Assembly (NCBI RefSeq): GCF_013377535.1
Contig: NZ_JABCJE010000015.1
Location: 1 to 60,743 of the forward strand
Reading direction: 5' to 3'
Source: Donghicola mangrovi
GTDB taxonomy: Bacteria; Pseudomonadota; Alphaproteobacteria; Rhodobacterales; Rhodobacteraceae
DNA length: 60,743 nt
Part shown: piece by piece, positions 35,890-44,567 of the stretch
How the letters are laid out: every line of letters starts with the position of its first letter
Position numbering within the stretch: position 1 is the first letter of the stretch
The notes under the pieces: model-generated
What the model was told of the DNA's origin: nothing
Seen by the model: only the letters and a program-made list of their open reading frames with translations
The model's database searches: none
Translations under genes and position numbers: made by a program

Positions 35890-36783
35890 ATGCTCAAGGA
35901 AAACATCAACGACATCATGGCTTTTGTCGCCGTCGCGCGCGAGGGGAGCTTTACAAAAGCTGCTGCGCAAATGGGACTGTCGCAGTCAGCCCTGAGCCAC
36001 AATGTCCGCCGCCTTGAAGAGCGCCTTGGGCTTCGCTTGTTGTCGCGCACGACCCGCCGCGTTTCGCCCACCTCTGCCGGTCGCCGTCTGATCGCAGAGA
36101 TCGCGCCAAACCTCGACGAAATGGAGCAATCGCTGCAACGGATGATGGAGCAGCGCGACACCCCGGCGGGGACCTTCCGCATCACCGCGACGGACTTCGC
36201 TATTGCGACCGCCCTCTGGCCACGGCTGAAAGAGCTGCTTCGGGACTATCCCGATATCAAGATAGAACTGAACAACGACTACGCCTTCGCCGATCTGGTA
36301 ACGGGCGATTTCGATGCTGGGGTTCGCATGGGCGAGAGCGTTTCGGAAGGCATGATCGCCGTCCGGATCGGCCCGGATTTCTCGATGCGGGCCGTGGCAA
36401 CACCGGCCTATTTCGACCAGCATGGGCGACCGCAGGCCCCGGATGACCTGACCAGGCACCGCTGTATCAACCTTCGCCTTCCGACTCATGGCGGTCTCTA
36501 CCCTTGGGAGTTCGAGAAAGACGGGCGCGAAGTGAACGTCCGGGTGTCCGGACAATGGACCTTTAACCAGATCACCGGAGTACTGGAAGCGGCACGCGAG
36601 GGCTATGGGATTGCCTATGTGCCCAGTCCGATGATCGAGGCCGATCTGGCGGAAGGAACGTTAGAGACTGTCCTGACGGACTGGTCCCCGCCTTTCCCCG
36701 GCTATCACCTCTATTATCCAAGCAGGCGACAAGCGTCTCCGACATTTTCCCTGATCATTGAGGCCCTGCGCCATCGCTCATGA
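35890..36783 (+). CDS. LysR-family transcriptional regulator
   Basis: 297 residues. HTH FTKAAAQMGLSQSALSHNVRRLE (about 20-42) and effector domain from about 90, with the GLYPWEFEKDGREVNVRVSG block of the group also seen in the two LysR copies at 25380 and 57732. It is flanked by ATGA-N7-TCAT sites at 35832 and 36780, so it probably controls both the divergent RibD-like gene and the exported-protein operon starting at 36873, and itself. Confidence 0.92.
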   Translation: MLKENINDIMAFVAVAREGSFTKAAAQMGLSQSALSHNVRRLEERLGLRLLSRTTRRVSPTSAGRRLIAEIAPNLDEMEQSLQRMMEQRDTPAGTFRITATDFAIATALWPRLKELLRDYPDIKIELNNDYAFADLVTGDFDAGVRMGESVSEGMIAVRIGPDFSMRAVATPAYFDQHGRPQAPDDLTRHRCINLRLPTHGGLYPWEFEKDGREVNVRVSGQWTFNQITGVLEAAREGYGIAYVPSPMIEADLAEGTLETVLTDWSPPFPGYHLYYPSRRQASPTFSLIIEALRHRS

Positions 36784-36797
36784 CATTATGTCATGAG
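36777..36797. promoter_or_regulatory. Perfect 21-bp palindrome overlapping the LysR stop codon
   Basis: Ten-base arms CTCATGACAT and ATGTCATGAG flank a single T. The core is ATGA-CATTATG-TCAT. It overlaps the LysR stop (36781-36783) and lies 76 nt before the P460-like gene, so it is well placed as the operator of that operon; it could also form an RNA hairpin. Confidence 0.7.
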
Positions 36798-36872
36798 AGT
36801 TCTCAAAAAACCCGATCTAATCTCTAAATTCAACCACCTTACCTATCTCCTACACAACGTGGGAGACAGACG

Positions 36873-37304
36873 ATGCGGCATGTTCTTGCCCTTACAATCG
36901 GCCTCGGCTTGGCAGCGCATGTAGCTCAGGCCCAAGACAATACCGAAATCCAGCTCGACCCCGATTATGCGCAGGGCGAGCACTACGCCACGGTAACCAG
37001 AGGTGGCATCACAGAGGAGATCTACGCCGCGGCAGAAGCACTGGCAGCGGCGCGGGCGGGTCAGCCATTTCCCTACGGCACTGTCATCACGATGGAAGAT
37101 CACCGCGGAGGAACTCTCCACCGCACCATCGTGATGGAAAAGCGTGCCACTTGGGAAGGAGGCACTGCAGGGGCATGGCGTTTCCGCGAATTCGGCCCGG
37201 ACGGACAGCCCAACATGACGGAAAACGGCAGTCGCTGCGCGTCCTGCCACGCATCCCAGGAGGCGAACGACTTCGTCTTCACCCGCGATCGGATGACCAA
37301 CTGA
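36873..37304 (+). CDS. Cytochrome P460-like c-type cytochrome
   Basis: 143 residues with a signal peptide (cleavage after AQA at about 20) and one C-terminal haem site CASCH (Cys122, Cys125, His126). The ATW-WRFREF-CASCHASQEANDFVFTRDRM layout, with haem site near the end, is that of the cytochrome P460/c'-beta family, whose members act on hydroxylamine or bind NO; most relatives in carbon catabolism have no known role. GGGAGA precedes the ATG. First gene of an operon of exported proteins. Confidence 0.75.
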   Translation: MRHVLALTIGLGLAAHVAQAQDNTEIQLDPDYAQGEHYATVTRGGITEEIYAAAEALAAARAGQPFPYGTVITMEDHRGGTLHRTIVMEKRATWEGGTAGAWRFREFGPDGQPNMTENGSRCASCHASQEANDFVFTRDRMTN

Positions 37305-37350
37305 CCCCCGACACGAACTCCCCGGAATGACCCCAGAGAGAGGACTCCAG

Positions 37351-38100
37351 ATGAGAAAGACCATCGCCGCCACCGCCCTGACCCTGTCGATGACCGCAGC
37401 CGAAGCACAGCCCGTTCCCGAAGCTGTCGGGCAGGTGAGCCCGGCCCTGCAGAATTACATGACCGAGGATCTGAACGGCAGGATCTGGACCGACGCATCG
37501 CTGTCGCAGCGCGATCGTTCGCTGGTGACGCTTGCCGCGCTCATCACCCGCCACGAGCCCGAGGGCCTGCCTGCCATGGCGGAGCAGGCTTTGGACGCTG
37601 GTCTGACAGCAGCCGAGATTTCCGAGACAGTGACACATCTCGCCTTCTACACCGGCATGGGCAATGCTACGGCCGCCGCCGAAGCGCTGGCGCCGGTCTT
37701 CGCGGAACATGGCATCTCGCCCGAAGACCTTCCGGTGGCGAACCCGGATCTTCTTCCGCTTGATGAAGAAGCCGACGACGCCCGCGCGACGCGGCTGGAC
37801 GGTATCTATGGAAACGTCAGCCCGGGCACGTTGGAGAACACGACGAACATCCTGTTCCGCGACCTCTGGCTTCGTCCCGATCTTGCTCCCCGTGATCGCA
37901 GCCTGGTCACCGTGGCCGCGCTGATCGCTGCCGGACAGCCCGAGCAAATGACCTTCCACCTCAACCGCGCAATGGACAACGGCCTGACCCAAGACGAGGC
38001 CGGCGCTGTCCTGGCACATCTGGCCTTTTATGCCGGATGGCCGCGTGTGTTCTCGGCCTTGCCGGTGGCGAAAGAGGTCTTCGAGAACCGACAGAACTAA
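37351..38100 (+). CDS. Exported double carboxymuconolactone-decarboxylase-domain protein
   Basis: 249 residues from the ATG at 37351 (GAGAGGAC upstream), with a signal peptide ending near AEA (residue 18). Two CMD repeats are evident: RDRSLVTLAALITRHEPE...THLAFYTGMGNA (about 50-115) and RDRSLVTVAALIAAGQPE...AHLAFYAGWPRV (about 185-240). The CxxC pair of AhpD-type members is absent, so a peroxidase role is unlikely. Fused, exported CMD proteins of this kind usually have no assigned reaction; decarboxylase or lactone-related chemistry is only a family-based guess. Confidence 0.85.
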   Translation: MRKTIAATALTLSMTAAEAQPVPEAVGQVSPALQNYMTEDLNGRIWTDASLSQRDRSLVTLAALITRHEPEGLPAMAEQALDAGLTAAEISETVTHLAFYTGMGNATAAAEALAPVFAEHGISPEDLPVANPDLLPLDEEADDARATRLDGIYGNVSPGTLENTTNILFRDLWLRPDLAPRDRSLVTVAALIAAGQPEQMTFHLNRAMDNGLTQDEAGAVLAHLAFYAGWPRVFSALPVAKEVFENRQN

Positions 38101-38124
38101 GCATACCCCAGCAAGGAGAAACGC

Positions 38125-38637
38125 ATGAGAACAGTCTTCAAGTCACTGGCAATCGCTGCCGCACTCGCCGCGCCCATGGTGGCCACGGCACCGATATCCG
38201 CGCTCGCTCATCATGGCTGGAGCAGCTTCGACACCACGCGCGCCTATTACATCAAAGGCACGGTCACCGATGTCCGCTGGGGAAATCCGCACTCGGAAGT
38301 TACGATGACAGTGGATCAAACAGCGCTGCCCGAGGGCTTCCGCACCCGCCCCTTGCCGCCCGGCTCGGATGAGCGCGATGGCGAGGCGACCATGGCTTCG
38401 GCCCGTGCCTATGATGGCGACGAGCAGGAAATCCATCTGGTTCTGGCAGGACCGAGCTGGATGGCTCGCTGGGGCCTTGACCGGCCCTTGGAAGTTGGCG
38501 AGACCATCGAAGTCCTGGGCTATCTCGGTGCTGCAGATGCGCACGATCTGCGGCCGGTCATGTTCTGGCTGGAAGACGGCCAGGGTGTCTGGCAGCAGTT
38601 GACGGCTTTCCCCAGCCGCCCCGAACCGGCAAACTGA
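38125..38637 (+). CDS. Exported DUF6152-like protein
   Basis: 170 residues with a signal peptide (cleavage near ALA, residue 27), mature start HHGWSSFDTTRAYYIKGTVT and the block VRWGNPHSEVTM typical of DUF6152-type proteins. The fold is probably an OB-like beta barrel. A good AAGGAG lies upstream. Function unknown. It is often near small membrane and cytochrome genes, as here. The HH at the mature N terminus could bind metal. Confidence 0.7.
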   Translation: MRTVFKSLAIAAALAAPMVATAPISALAHHGWSSFDTTRAYYIKGTVTDVRWGNPHSEVTMTVDQTALPEGFRTRPLPPGSDERDGEATMASARAYDGDEQEIHLVLAGPSWMARWGLDRPLEVGETIEVLGYLGAADAHDLRPVMFWLEDGQGVWQQLTAFPSRPEPAN

Positions 38638-38640
38638 CCC

Positions 38641-39135
38641 ATGCCGGAGTGGTTCGTCACCGCCCTCGCGGATCTGGAGCGCACGCCTCTTGGCGAATGG
38701 GTCCGCACCGCGACCCATGCCTACCCCGTTCTGGAGTGCATCCACATCCTCGGGATTGCCTGTCTGGTGGGCGGGGCACTCGCCGTTGATCTGCGTCTTA
38801 TGGGGCTGCGCGGGCGCGATGTGCCGATCACCACTGTCACGCGCAAACTGTTGCCGCTCTGTCATGTGGGGTTCATCGCTGTCGCAATCAGCGGTGTGCT
38901 GATGTTCACCGGCATCGCGCGGGCTGTCGGCCTGAGTGCTGCTGCGCCGTGGAAGCTGGGGCTGATCGCCCTCGCCGGGGTGAACATCGCGGTGTTCCAC
39001 TTCGGTATCTACCGCTCGGTCGCCATATGGGACCGGGCGGCCTCCCCTCCCCTGCCCGCCCGCATCTCGGGCGCCGTCTCCGCCGCAAGCTGGATCGGCG
39101 TTCTGATCGCGGGTCGGTATCTCGCCTACGTCTGA
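38641..39135 (+). CDS. Four-helix inner-membrane protein (DUF6644-like)
   Basis: 164 residues with four hydrophobic segments at about 33-52, 76-96, 103-122 and 142-160. Histidines sit in or near the helices (His27, His34, His79), which could bind haem as in small cytochrome b-like proteins. Its start is 3 nt after the preceding stop, so the two are tightly coupled. Function unknown; a membrane partner of the DUF6152-like protein is likely. Confidence 0.65.
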   Translation: MPEWFVTALADLERTPLGEWVRTATHAYPVLECIHILGIACLVGGALAVDLRLMGLRGRDVPITTVTRKLLPLCHVGFIAVAISGVLMFTGIARAVGLSAAAPWKLGLIALAGVNIAVFHFGIYRSVAIWDRAASPPLPARISGAVSAASWIGVLIAGRYLAYV

Positions 39136-39157
39136 CCTCTCCCGAAAGGACATCACG

Positions 39158-39619
39158 ATGAAGACGCTCCTCCCCCTTGCCTGCGCGGCAACCCTCTCGA
39201 CCGGCGCGGCGCAGGCCGCCGATGTCGTCTCCCATGGCAGCACCGAGGCGGTCATGGCCTCGCAGGAGACCTTCACCGGCGCGGTCATCTATGAGCCGCT
39301 GCTGCCTGCAAACGAACTGAACGGACACAACACTGGCATGGTCACGTTTCCGCCGGGCGCGCGCACCGCGTGGCATTCCCACCCGCGCGGCCAGACGCTG
39401 ATCGTGACCTCCGGGCATGGCTGGATCCAGGAACGGGACGGCGATCGTATCGAAATCCGCACGGGCGACACCGTCTGGTGCCCGCCGAATGTAGAACACT
39501 GGCACGGGGCGACCGACAGCTCGCTCATGAGCCACATCGCCCTGACCTATTTCGAAGGAGACACCAATGTCACCTGGGGCGAGCTGGTCAGCGACGATGA
39601 GTACGCGCTGACCAAATGA
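39158..39619 (+). CDS. Exported cupin-domain protein
   Basis: 153 residues with signal peptide (cleavage after AQA, about residue 20). Cupin motif 1: WHSHPRGQTLIVTSGHGW (HxH, Gln in the usual Glu place); motif 2: GDTVWCPPNVEHWHGA. One metal site is therefore likely. Single-cupin proteins with this sequence pattern commonly accompany CMD-domain genes. AAAGGA precedes the ATG. Last gene of the operon before a terminator. Confidence 0.85.
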   Translation: MKTLLPLACAATLSTGAAQAADVVSHGSTEAVMASQETFTGAVIYEPLLPANELNGHNTGMVTFPPGARTAWHSHPRGQTLIVTSGHGWIQERDGDRIEIRTGDTVWCPPNVEHWHGATDSSLMSHIALTYFEGDTNVTWGELVSDDEYALTK

Positions 39620-39627
39620 GGTTTTGG

Positions 39628-39655
39628 CAGGCCGCCAACAGGAGCGGCCTGTTTC
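39628..39655 (+). terminator. Intrinsic terminator after the cupin gene
   Basis: Stem CAGGCCGC/GCGGCCTG (39628-39635 with 39644-39651) followed by TTTCTCTCT. Confidence 0.75.
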
Positions 39656-39696
39656 TCTCTCCTTCACGATGAAAGACCATTTGGAAAGGCTTCTTC

Positions 39697-41073
39697 ATGT
39701 CATCCATTACTTCCCGCTCAAAAGCAGGGCATGGCGAAGCGGTCCTGATCTGTGTCGCCGCCGCGACCTGTCTCGCACTGATCGTCTTTTGCGCCCCGCT
39801 GACCACTGCCTCCGCAACGGTTGCATCTCTCGGCGGCGGAGTCGCTCTTCAGGCCTGGGTGCTGAGCGCCATGCCCCTTGGGGCGGCGGCCGGCCTTCTC
39901 TGCGCAGGGGCCATGGGCGATGCCCTCGGGCGGCGTGAAGTCTTCATTGGCGGCCTCTGGCTGACGACCGCAGCCTCGGCGCTTGCCGCCTTGGCGCCGA
40001 CCGGCAGCATCATGGTTGCAGGCCGTATCCTGCAGGGCCTGGGCTGCGCGGGGCTCTTGGCCTGCGGGCTGGGGTTGCTCGCCGAAGCCTATGAGGGCCC
40101 CGCCCGCGCCCGCGCCGCCCGCATCTGGGCTGCATCTCTCGGCGCAGGGGTGGCGCTTGGTCCGCTCCTTTGCGCGATCCTGCTCGAACTCTCGGGATGG
40201 AGGGCAGCCTATTGGTCCATTCTTGCCCTGTCTCTGGCGCTGTCCATCCTCGCAATGCGTGTGCTTCCCGTCACCCGCGGACAACGTCAAAGGGTCGATT
40301 ATCTCGGCTCTCTCCTGCTGATCATGGGGTTGGTGCCCATCCTTGCTGCCCTGATCCAGGTGCGCAGCGGGGTCACGGTTCAGGTTGCAGTTCTGACAGC
40401 ACTCGGTGTGATCTTCCTGATCGGCTTCATCCTGCGCGAACGGCAGGCGGCGAACCCGATCCTGATGCTGCAGCTGTTCCGCAATCGAGATTTCGTTTCT
40501 GCCACGACAGGCGCCTTTGCATCAGGCGCGGGCGTACTGGCCATTATGGCCTCTGTTCCGGTCATCTTGCAGCAGGGCTATCATTTGAACGCCATCGGGG
40601 CGAGCCTCGTCATATTGGCATGGTCAGCGCTGACCGCCGTTACAGCACTATTCTCCGGCAAACTGACCCATGGATTGGCACCGCGCACCGTGCTCATCGC
40701 AGCCCTTCTCGGCTGTACACTTGGTCAGGCCCTACTGCTCTTCATCCGTGAGGGATCGGGATGGGAAAGCGCAATCGCGGGGCTCGTCATCGCCGGCGTG
40801 TCGAACGGCATCCTGAACGCATCTTTGGGCCATCAGGCCGTCGAAAGCGTTCCCGCCGACAAGGCCGCTATGGGATCAGGGGCCAACAATACTGCGCGCT
40901 ATCTGGGATCGGCGATCGGCTTTGCACTGATCGCCATGCTCGTCGCGCACGGGCTTGCACAAGGGGATCTCTTCCTCGGCTGGGACGAAGCCGTCCTAAC
41001 AAGCGTTGGCTTCTCCCTAGCCGGGCTCTGTGTTGTCTTCAGCCTGAAACCACCGAAAGCAAACCAGGGGTAA
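39697..41073 (+). CDS. MFS transporter (DHA2-like drug/metabolite exporter)
   Basis: 458 residues, about fourteen hydrophobic segments, with MFS signature AGAMGDALGRREVFIGG near residue 70 and motif C-like LGAGVALGPLL near 150. GGAAAGG precedes the ATG. It is followed after 3 nt by a tautomerase gene, so both are in one transcript. Export of an aromatic or toxic intermediate is the usual role for this class; the substrate is unknown. Confidence 0.88.
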   Translation: MSSITSRSKAGHGEAVLICVAAATCLALIVFCAPLTTASATVASLGGGVALQAWVLSAMPLGAAAGLLCAGAMGDALGRREVFIGGLWLTTAASALAALAPTGSIMVAGRILQGLGCAGLLACGLGLLAEAYEGPARARAARIWAASLGAGVALGPLLCAILLELSGWRAAYWSILALSLALSILAMRVLPVTRGQRQRVDYLGSLLLIMGLVPILAALIQVRSGVTVQVAVLTALGVIFLIGFILRERQAANPILMLQLFRNRDFVSATTGAFASGAGVLAIMASVPVILQQGYHLNAIGASLVILAWSALTAVTALFSGKLTHGLAPRTVLIAALLGCTLGQALLLFIREGSGWESAIAGLVIAGVSNGILNASLGHQAVESVPADKAAMGSGANNTARYLGSAIGFALIAMLVAHGLAQGDLFLGWDEAVLTSVGFSLAGLCVVFSLKPPKANQG

Positions 41074-41076
41074 CCT

Positions 41077-41295
41077 ATGCCACATATCACAGTGCACATG
41101 ATGCCAGGACGTTCCGAAGCTCAGAAGCAGGACCTGACGGAAGCGCTGGTCAAAGTGCTTCAGACCACGGTCGGAGCGGGTGAGGACTCGATCTCGGTCG
41201 AGATTGTCGATCAACCGAATTGGCCCGAATACTACCGTGCGGAGATCGCGCCGAACCTTGAGCGGTTGCAGAAAATACCAGGATATACATATTGA
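41077..41295 (+). CDS. 4-oxalocrotonate tautomerase family protein
   Basis: 72 residues, the normal size for small tautomerases. After removal of Met the N-terminal Pro (PHITVHMMPGRS) is the catalytic base; an Arg at position 12 and QKQDLTEALVKVL helix agree with the family. Longer C-terminal end (YYRAEIAPNLERLQKIPGYTY) resembles the PptA-like branch. It follows the MFS gene and fits a ring-cleavage or keto-enol step in the catabolism of aromatic compounds. Confidence 0.85.
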   Translation: MPHITVHMMPGRSEAQKQDLTEALVKVLQTTVGAGEDSISVEIVDQPNWPEYYRAEIAPNLERLQKIPGYTY

Positions 41296-41414
41296 ATGAT
41301 AAATCGCCATCTGGAGCGATATTTCGTAAATTAATGTTTAAGAACAGATAATTATAGTACGCTCTCCGATTTTTTGTTGATATGTATGGTACCAGACGAT
41401 GTAAGGCGGGTCTC

Positions 41415-42368
41415 ATGCAAAGTTGTAGCCAAGGTGTGTTTTTGTCATCGAGCCACAATCTGGCTGAGGACTACGGTGCAAGCATTGACGCGGCAGCGGA
41501 ACACAGAATGGCAATTTCGAATCCGTCCGAGATTTACGATAAGGCAGACGTCGAGTTCGCACTTTGTTGGCGGCCGGATTTGGCAGCATTTGACCCATAT
41601 CCAAACCTGAAGTTCATAATGGCTGTAGGCGCGGGCGTCGATGCTTTGCTAGAGCATCCCGGACTCCCGAAACATGTCCAAATTTGCCGCGTGCGCGATC
41701 CCGAACAAGGGCAGCAAATGGCCGCTTTCGCTGTTCATGAAATCCTGCACGTTCAGCGCGATTTTGACACGCTCTCAGATCAAACCCGTAATCAGATTTG
41801 GTCCGAAATCCCGCTGCATAGCCCTTCGGATGTAAACGTTGCCGTCTTGGGCAGTGGCAGCATGGGGCGCTTTGTGGCTGAAGCCTGCGTGGCTTTTGGG
41901 TTCAATGTTTGCGTCGCGGTTCGCAGGCCGCCGACCGATCCGCTGACCGGCGTGCGGTATGAGCATGGACCGCAGAGCATTAATGCCGCGATGACGGACG
42001 CCAACTTTGTGGTCAACGTGCTACCTCTGACCAAGGAAACCACCGACATCTTGAATAAGAGCACTCTTTCGCAAATGCGGCGCGGTGGGTGGCTGGTTCA
42101 GATCGGGCGTGGCGAGCATCTGGTCGAAGATGATCTGATGGCGTTGATCGAAGCTGGCCACTTGCGCGGTGCCAGTTTGGACGTGTTCAGGCACGAACCC
42201 TTGCCGGTTGGGCATCCGTACTGGGATCACCCCGCACTCAGGATCACGCCGCACATCGCGAGTTCCGCGTCCGCCAAGGCAGTAGCCAGCCAACTCAGTC
42301 AGACCGTGCTGGAAATGCAGGCCGGGCTGCCATTAAGCTTGGCCGTGGATCGCGCCGCGGGCTACTAG
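41415..42368 (+). CDS. D-2-hydroxyacid dehydrogenase (glyoxylate/hydroxypyruvate reductase A-like)
   Basis: 317 residues from the ATG at 41415, preferred because AAGGCGGG is just upstream; an in-frame ATG at 41382 is possible. NAD loop GSGSMGRFVAEA, catalytic Arg (IGRGEHLV), Glu (FRHEPLP) and His (TPHIASS) are present. The N-terminal catalytic domain is typical of the GhrA group. First gene of block 3, transcribed alone and convergent with the carnitine-type operon; it could reduce a 2-oxo acid from the class II aldolase step. Confidence 0.88.
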   Translation: MQSCSQGVFLSSSHNLAEDYGASIDAAAEHRMAISNPSEIYDKADVEFALCWRPDLAAFDPYPNLKFIMAVGAGVDALLEHPGLPKHVQICRVRDPEQGQQMAAFAVHEILHVQRDFDTLSDQTRNQIWSEIPLHSPSDVNVAVLGSGSMGRFVAEACVAFGFNVCVAVRRPPTDPLTGVRYEHGPQSINAAMTDANFVVNVLPLTKETTDILNKSTLSQMRRGGWLVQIGRGEHLVEDDLMALIEAGHLRGASLDVFRHEPLPVGHPYWDHPALRITPHIASSASAKAVASQLSQTVLEMQAGLPLSLAVDRAAGY

Positions 42369-42380
42369 CAACGGCGCGAT
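42349..42380. terminator. Putative hairpin at convergent gene ends
   Basis: Nine-base-pair stem ATCGCGCCG/CGGCGCGAT with a 14-nt loop spans the dehydrogenase stop (42366-42368), 7 nt from the stop of the convergent aldolase gene. No T-run is present. Confidence 0.45.
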
Positions 42381-42386
42381 AGAAAT

Positions 42387-43121
42387 TCAGGAGCGGTAGT
42401 CGACACCAACGCCTTCGATTGAGCGCAGATGCGCGGCCCATTCCAGCGCGAGATCGCCATCCTCTTCGTTCATCTGGACATACTGGCCGTGAACGCGATC
42501 AGAGATTGCTTCGTCGATCATCTTCAGAGGGCGTCCAGTCGAGAGGGCAGCGATCTGGATTTCGCAGGACCTCTCCAGATAGAACATGTTCGAGAACATC
42601 TCGGCAGCGGAACGCCCCGTGGCGATCAAACCGTGATTTCGCAGGATCATCACCGGATGTGTTCCGAAATCTGCGACGATGCGCTCACGCTCTTCCAGAT
42701 CGAGCGCGATCCCTTCGAAATCATGGTAGGCGATGCGGTTGTGAAACTGCAGCGAAATTTGGTTCAGGGGGAGCAAGCCTTCTTCCATGCAGGAAACAGC
42801 GACGCCCGCACGGGTGTGGGTGTGCATGATCCACGCGGCATCGTGCCGGTTCATGTGGACCGCCGAGTGAATGGTGAAACCAGCGGGATTCACCCGATGG
42901 GGACCGCCGTCGATCTTGTTCCCTTTGGTATCGATCTTGACCAAGGAAGAGGCCGTGATCTCTTCCCAGCGCCAGCCGTATGGGTTGATTAGGAAATGGT
43001 TGTCAGAGCCCGGAACGCGGGCGGTGATGTGCGTGTAAATCAGGTCGGTAAATCGATGCTTGGCTGCCAGACGATAGCACGCGGCAAGTTCTTCGCGGGT
43101 CTTCTGCTCTTCGGGGGTCAT
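42387..43121 (-). CDS. Class II aldolase/adducin family protein
   Basis: 244 residues. Zinc ligands are the HTH pair in IMHTHTRAG and the later His in LRNHGLIATG; the N-terminal DLIYTHITARVPG replaces the usual phosphate-binding region. The family includes fuculose-phosphate aldolase, ribulose-5-P epimerase and decarboxylases acting on hydroxy-oxo acids. It is the last gene of the long minus-strand carnitine-type operon; GGAG precedes the ATG. Its step in that pathway is not known. A second, different family member is encoded at 54573. Confidence 0.88.
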   Translation of the reverse strand: MTPEEQKTREELAACYRLAAKHRFTDLIYTHITARVPGSDNHFLINPYGWRWEEITASSLVKIDTKGNKIDGGPHRVNPAGFTIHSAVHMNRHDAAWIMHTHTRAGVAVSCMEEGLLPLNQISLQFHNRIAYHDFEGIALDLEERERIVADFGTHPVMILRNHGLIATGRSAAEMFSNMFYLERSCEIQIAALSTGRPLKMIDEAISDRVHGQYVQMNEEDGDLALEWAAHLRSIEGVGVDYRS

Positions 43122-43136
43122 CTTATTCTCCAGCTT

Positions 43137-44567
43137 TTACGTCCGTTGACCAACGGCGCCGCCCGCGCCAACTGCGTCATAGCATTTGTGCGCACGCGCC
43201 AAAGCCATCAGCTTGGCCGCCACCTCTGGCAGCGGCTCGGAAGCACGCCGCGTACTAAGGTCCGTGTGCAGCAACAAGGTCTCTATCGTGGCGCACAATG
43301 TTCCATCCGCTTTGTGTATCCGGTGGAACAATTTCATCTTTTTGCCGACCCCTTCAAGGACCTGAGTTGTCACCGTCAGAAGCTCCGCGCGATGCACTTC
43401 GTCCAGGTACCGCACTCGGGTGTCCACAGTGAAAAAGCTGGCACCTGCAGTGATATACTCCGCATTCGCACCGATCAGCTGCATCAGCCCATCTGTCGCC
43501 CACGTGCCTAGCTCCAGATAGGCAGCCTCGTTCATGTGGCCGTTATAGTCGGTCCACGTGACGGGAACGGCTTGGCGCAGAGTGACAGGCAGCCCGTCGA
43601 TCTCGCCTCCGACTGGCAGCGTTTGTTCGTGCTGTAGGATGACGCCCCCTGCCCCGCTGCCCGTTCGGCGTAAACCACGCAGAATAGCAACCAGGTTATC
43701 ATCCCTCAGCGTTTCGAGTTCAGAAATGGTCAGATGTCCGGATTGCGCGTCGGATTGATCCGCTATGGTGCGCGTCAACGCAGCATCAAGCTCTGGAACA
43801 TCGGTCAGCCGCGACCAAGGCCACTGCAAAGATGGCCCGAACTGCGCCATGTAGCTTTCCATCCCGGCCTCGCCTCCGGCCAGCCGGTAGGTCTCGAACA
43901 TTCCCATTTGAGCCAGCCGCAGGCCGAACCCCATGCGGATTGCGTTATCGATTTGATCAGTCGTAGCGATGCCATCTTTTAGCATCCACAGGGCTTCGCG
44001 CCAGATCGCCTCTTGAAAACGGTTGCCGATAAAGGCGTCGATCTCGATCTCTAGTTCGAGCGGGAACATCCCGATGGATTGGATGATCGGAATGGCTTTG
44101 GCCCGTAAATCAGCCGCGCCGGAAATCTCGGCCAGCGGCAAGAGATACACGGGATTAAAGGGATGAACGACCACAACCGGCGCCCCCTTGGACGCAAGGT
44201 CCGAGGCTTTGAAGCCAGACGTGGAGGATGCGATGAAACCGTCCTCAGGCAGAGCTGCAGTGATTTCTGCGTAGACTTTGTGCTTCAACTCCAGCCGCTC
44301 AGAAACACTTTCCTGCACCCAATCGGCGCTCTGTACCGCTTCGGCGAGGGACTGACAGTAGGTAAGCCGTCCTTCGGGTGGCAGCGCTCGGTCATAAAGA
44401 GCGGGCAGCGACCCCCGCGCGTTTTCGAGAACCGCCCTGATCTTGCCGGCTGCGTCGGGATCGGGGTCGTAGACCGAGACGTTCCAGCCGTTCAGCAGGA
44501 AGCGGGCGGCCCAACCGCCCCCGATGACGCCGCCGCCGATAATCGCCGCTGTCTTAGCCTCGCTCAT
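43137..44567 (-). CDS. lcdH: L-carnitine dehydrogenase fused to thioesterase
   Basis: 476 residues. The N-terminal part (1 to about 310) is a 3-hydroxyacyl-CoA-dehydrogenase-like NAD enzyme (IIGGGVIGGGWAARF, HPFNPVYLLPL, EIDAFIGNRFQEA); the C-terminal part (about 330-440) is a hotdog thioesterase (VTWTDYNGHMNEAAYL). This fusion is that of carnitine dehydrogenase with betainyl-CoA thioesterase, oxidising L-carnitine to 3-dehydrocarnitine and later hydrolysing betainyl-CoA to glycine betaine. The adjacent BKACE gene, overlapping by ATGA, supports this strongly. Confidence 0.9.
   Translation of the reverse strand: MSEAKTAAIIGGGVIGGGWAARFLLNGWNVSVYDPDPDAAGKIRAVLENARGSLPALYDRALPPEGRLTYCQSLAEAVQSADWVQESVSERLELKHKVYAEITAALPEDGFIASSTSGFKASDLASKGAPVVVVHPFNPVYLLPLAEISGAADLRAKAIPIIQSIGMFPLELEIEIDAFIGNRFQEAIWREALWMLKDGIATTDQIDNAIRMGFGLRLAQMGMFETYRLAGGEAGMESYMAQFGPSLQWPWSRLTDVPELDAALTRTIADQSDAQSGHLTISELETLRDDNLVAILRGLRRTGSGAGGVILQHEQTLPVGGEIDGLPVTLRQAVPVTWTDYNGHMNEAAYLELGTWATDGLMQLIGANAEYITAGASFFTVDTRVRYLDEVHRAELLTVTTQVLEGVGKKMKLFHRIHKADGTLCATIETLLLHTDLSTRRASEPLPEVAAKLMALARAHKCYDAVGAGGAVGQRT

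Noticed and set aside
36873-37304. Ordinary class I cytochrome c for the gene at 36873
   Set aside because: The single CxxCH lies near the C terminus rather than the N terminus, which fits the P460/c'-beta layout instead.
38143-39288. Minus-strand open frame of 381 codons opposite the DUF6152-like and membrane-protein genes
   Set aside because: The plus-strand genes have signal peptides, membrane helices and ribosome sites; the minus-strand product is low-complexity and unlike any family I know.
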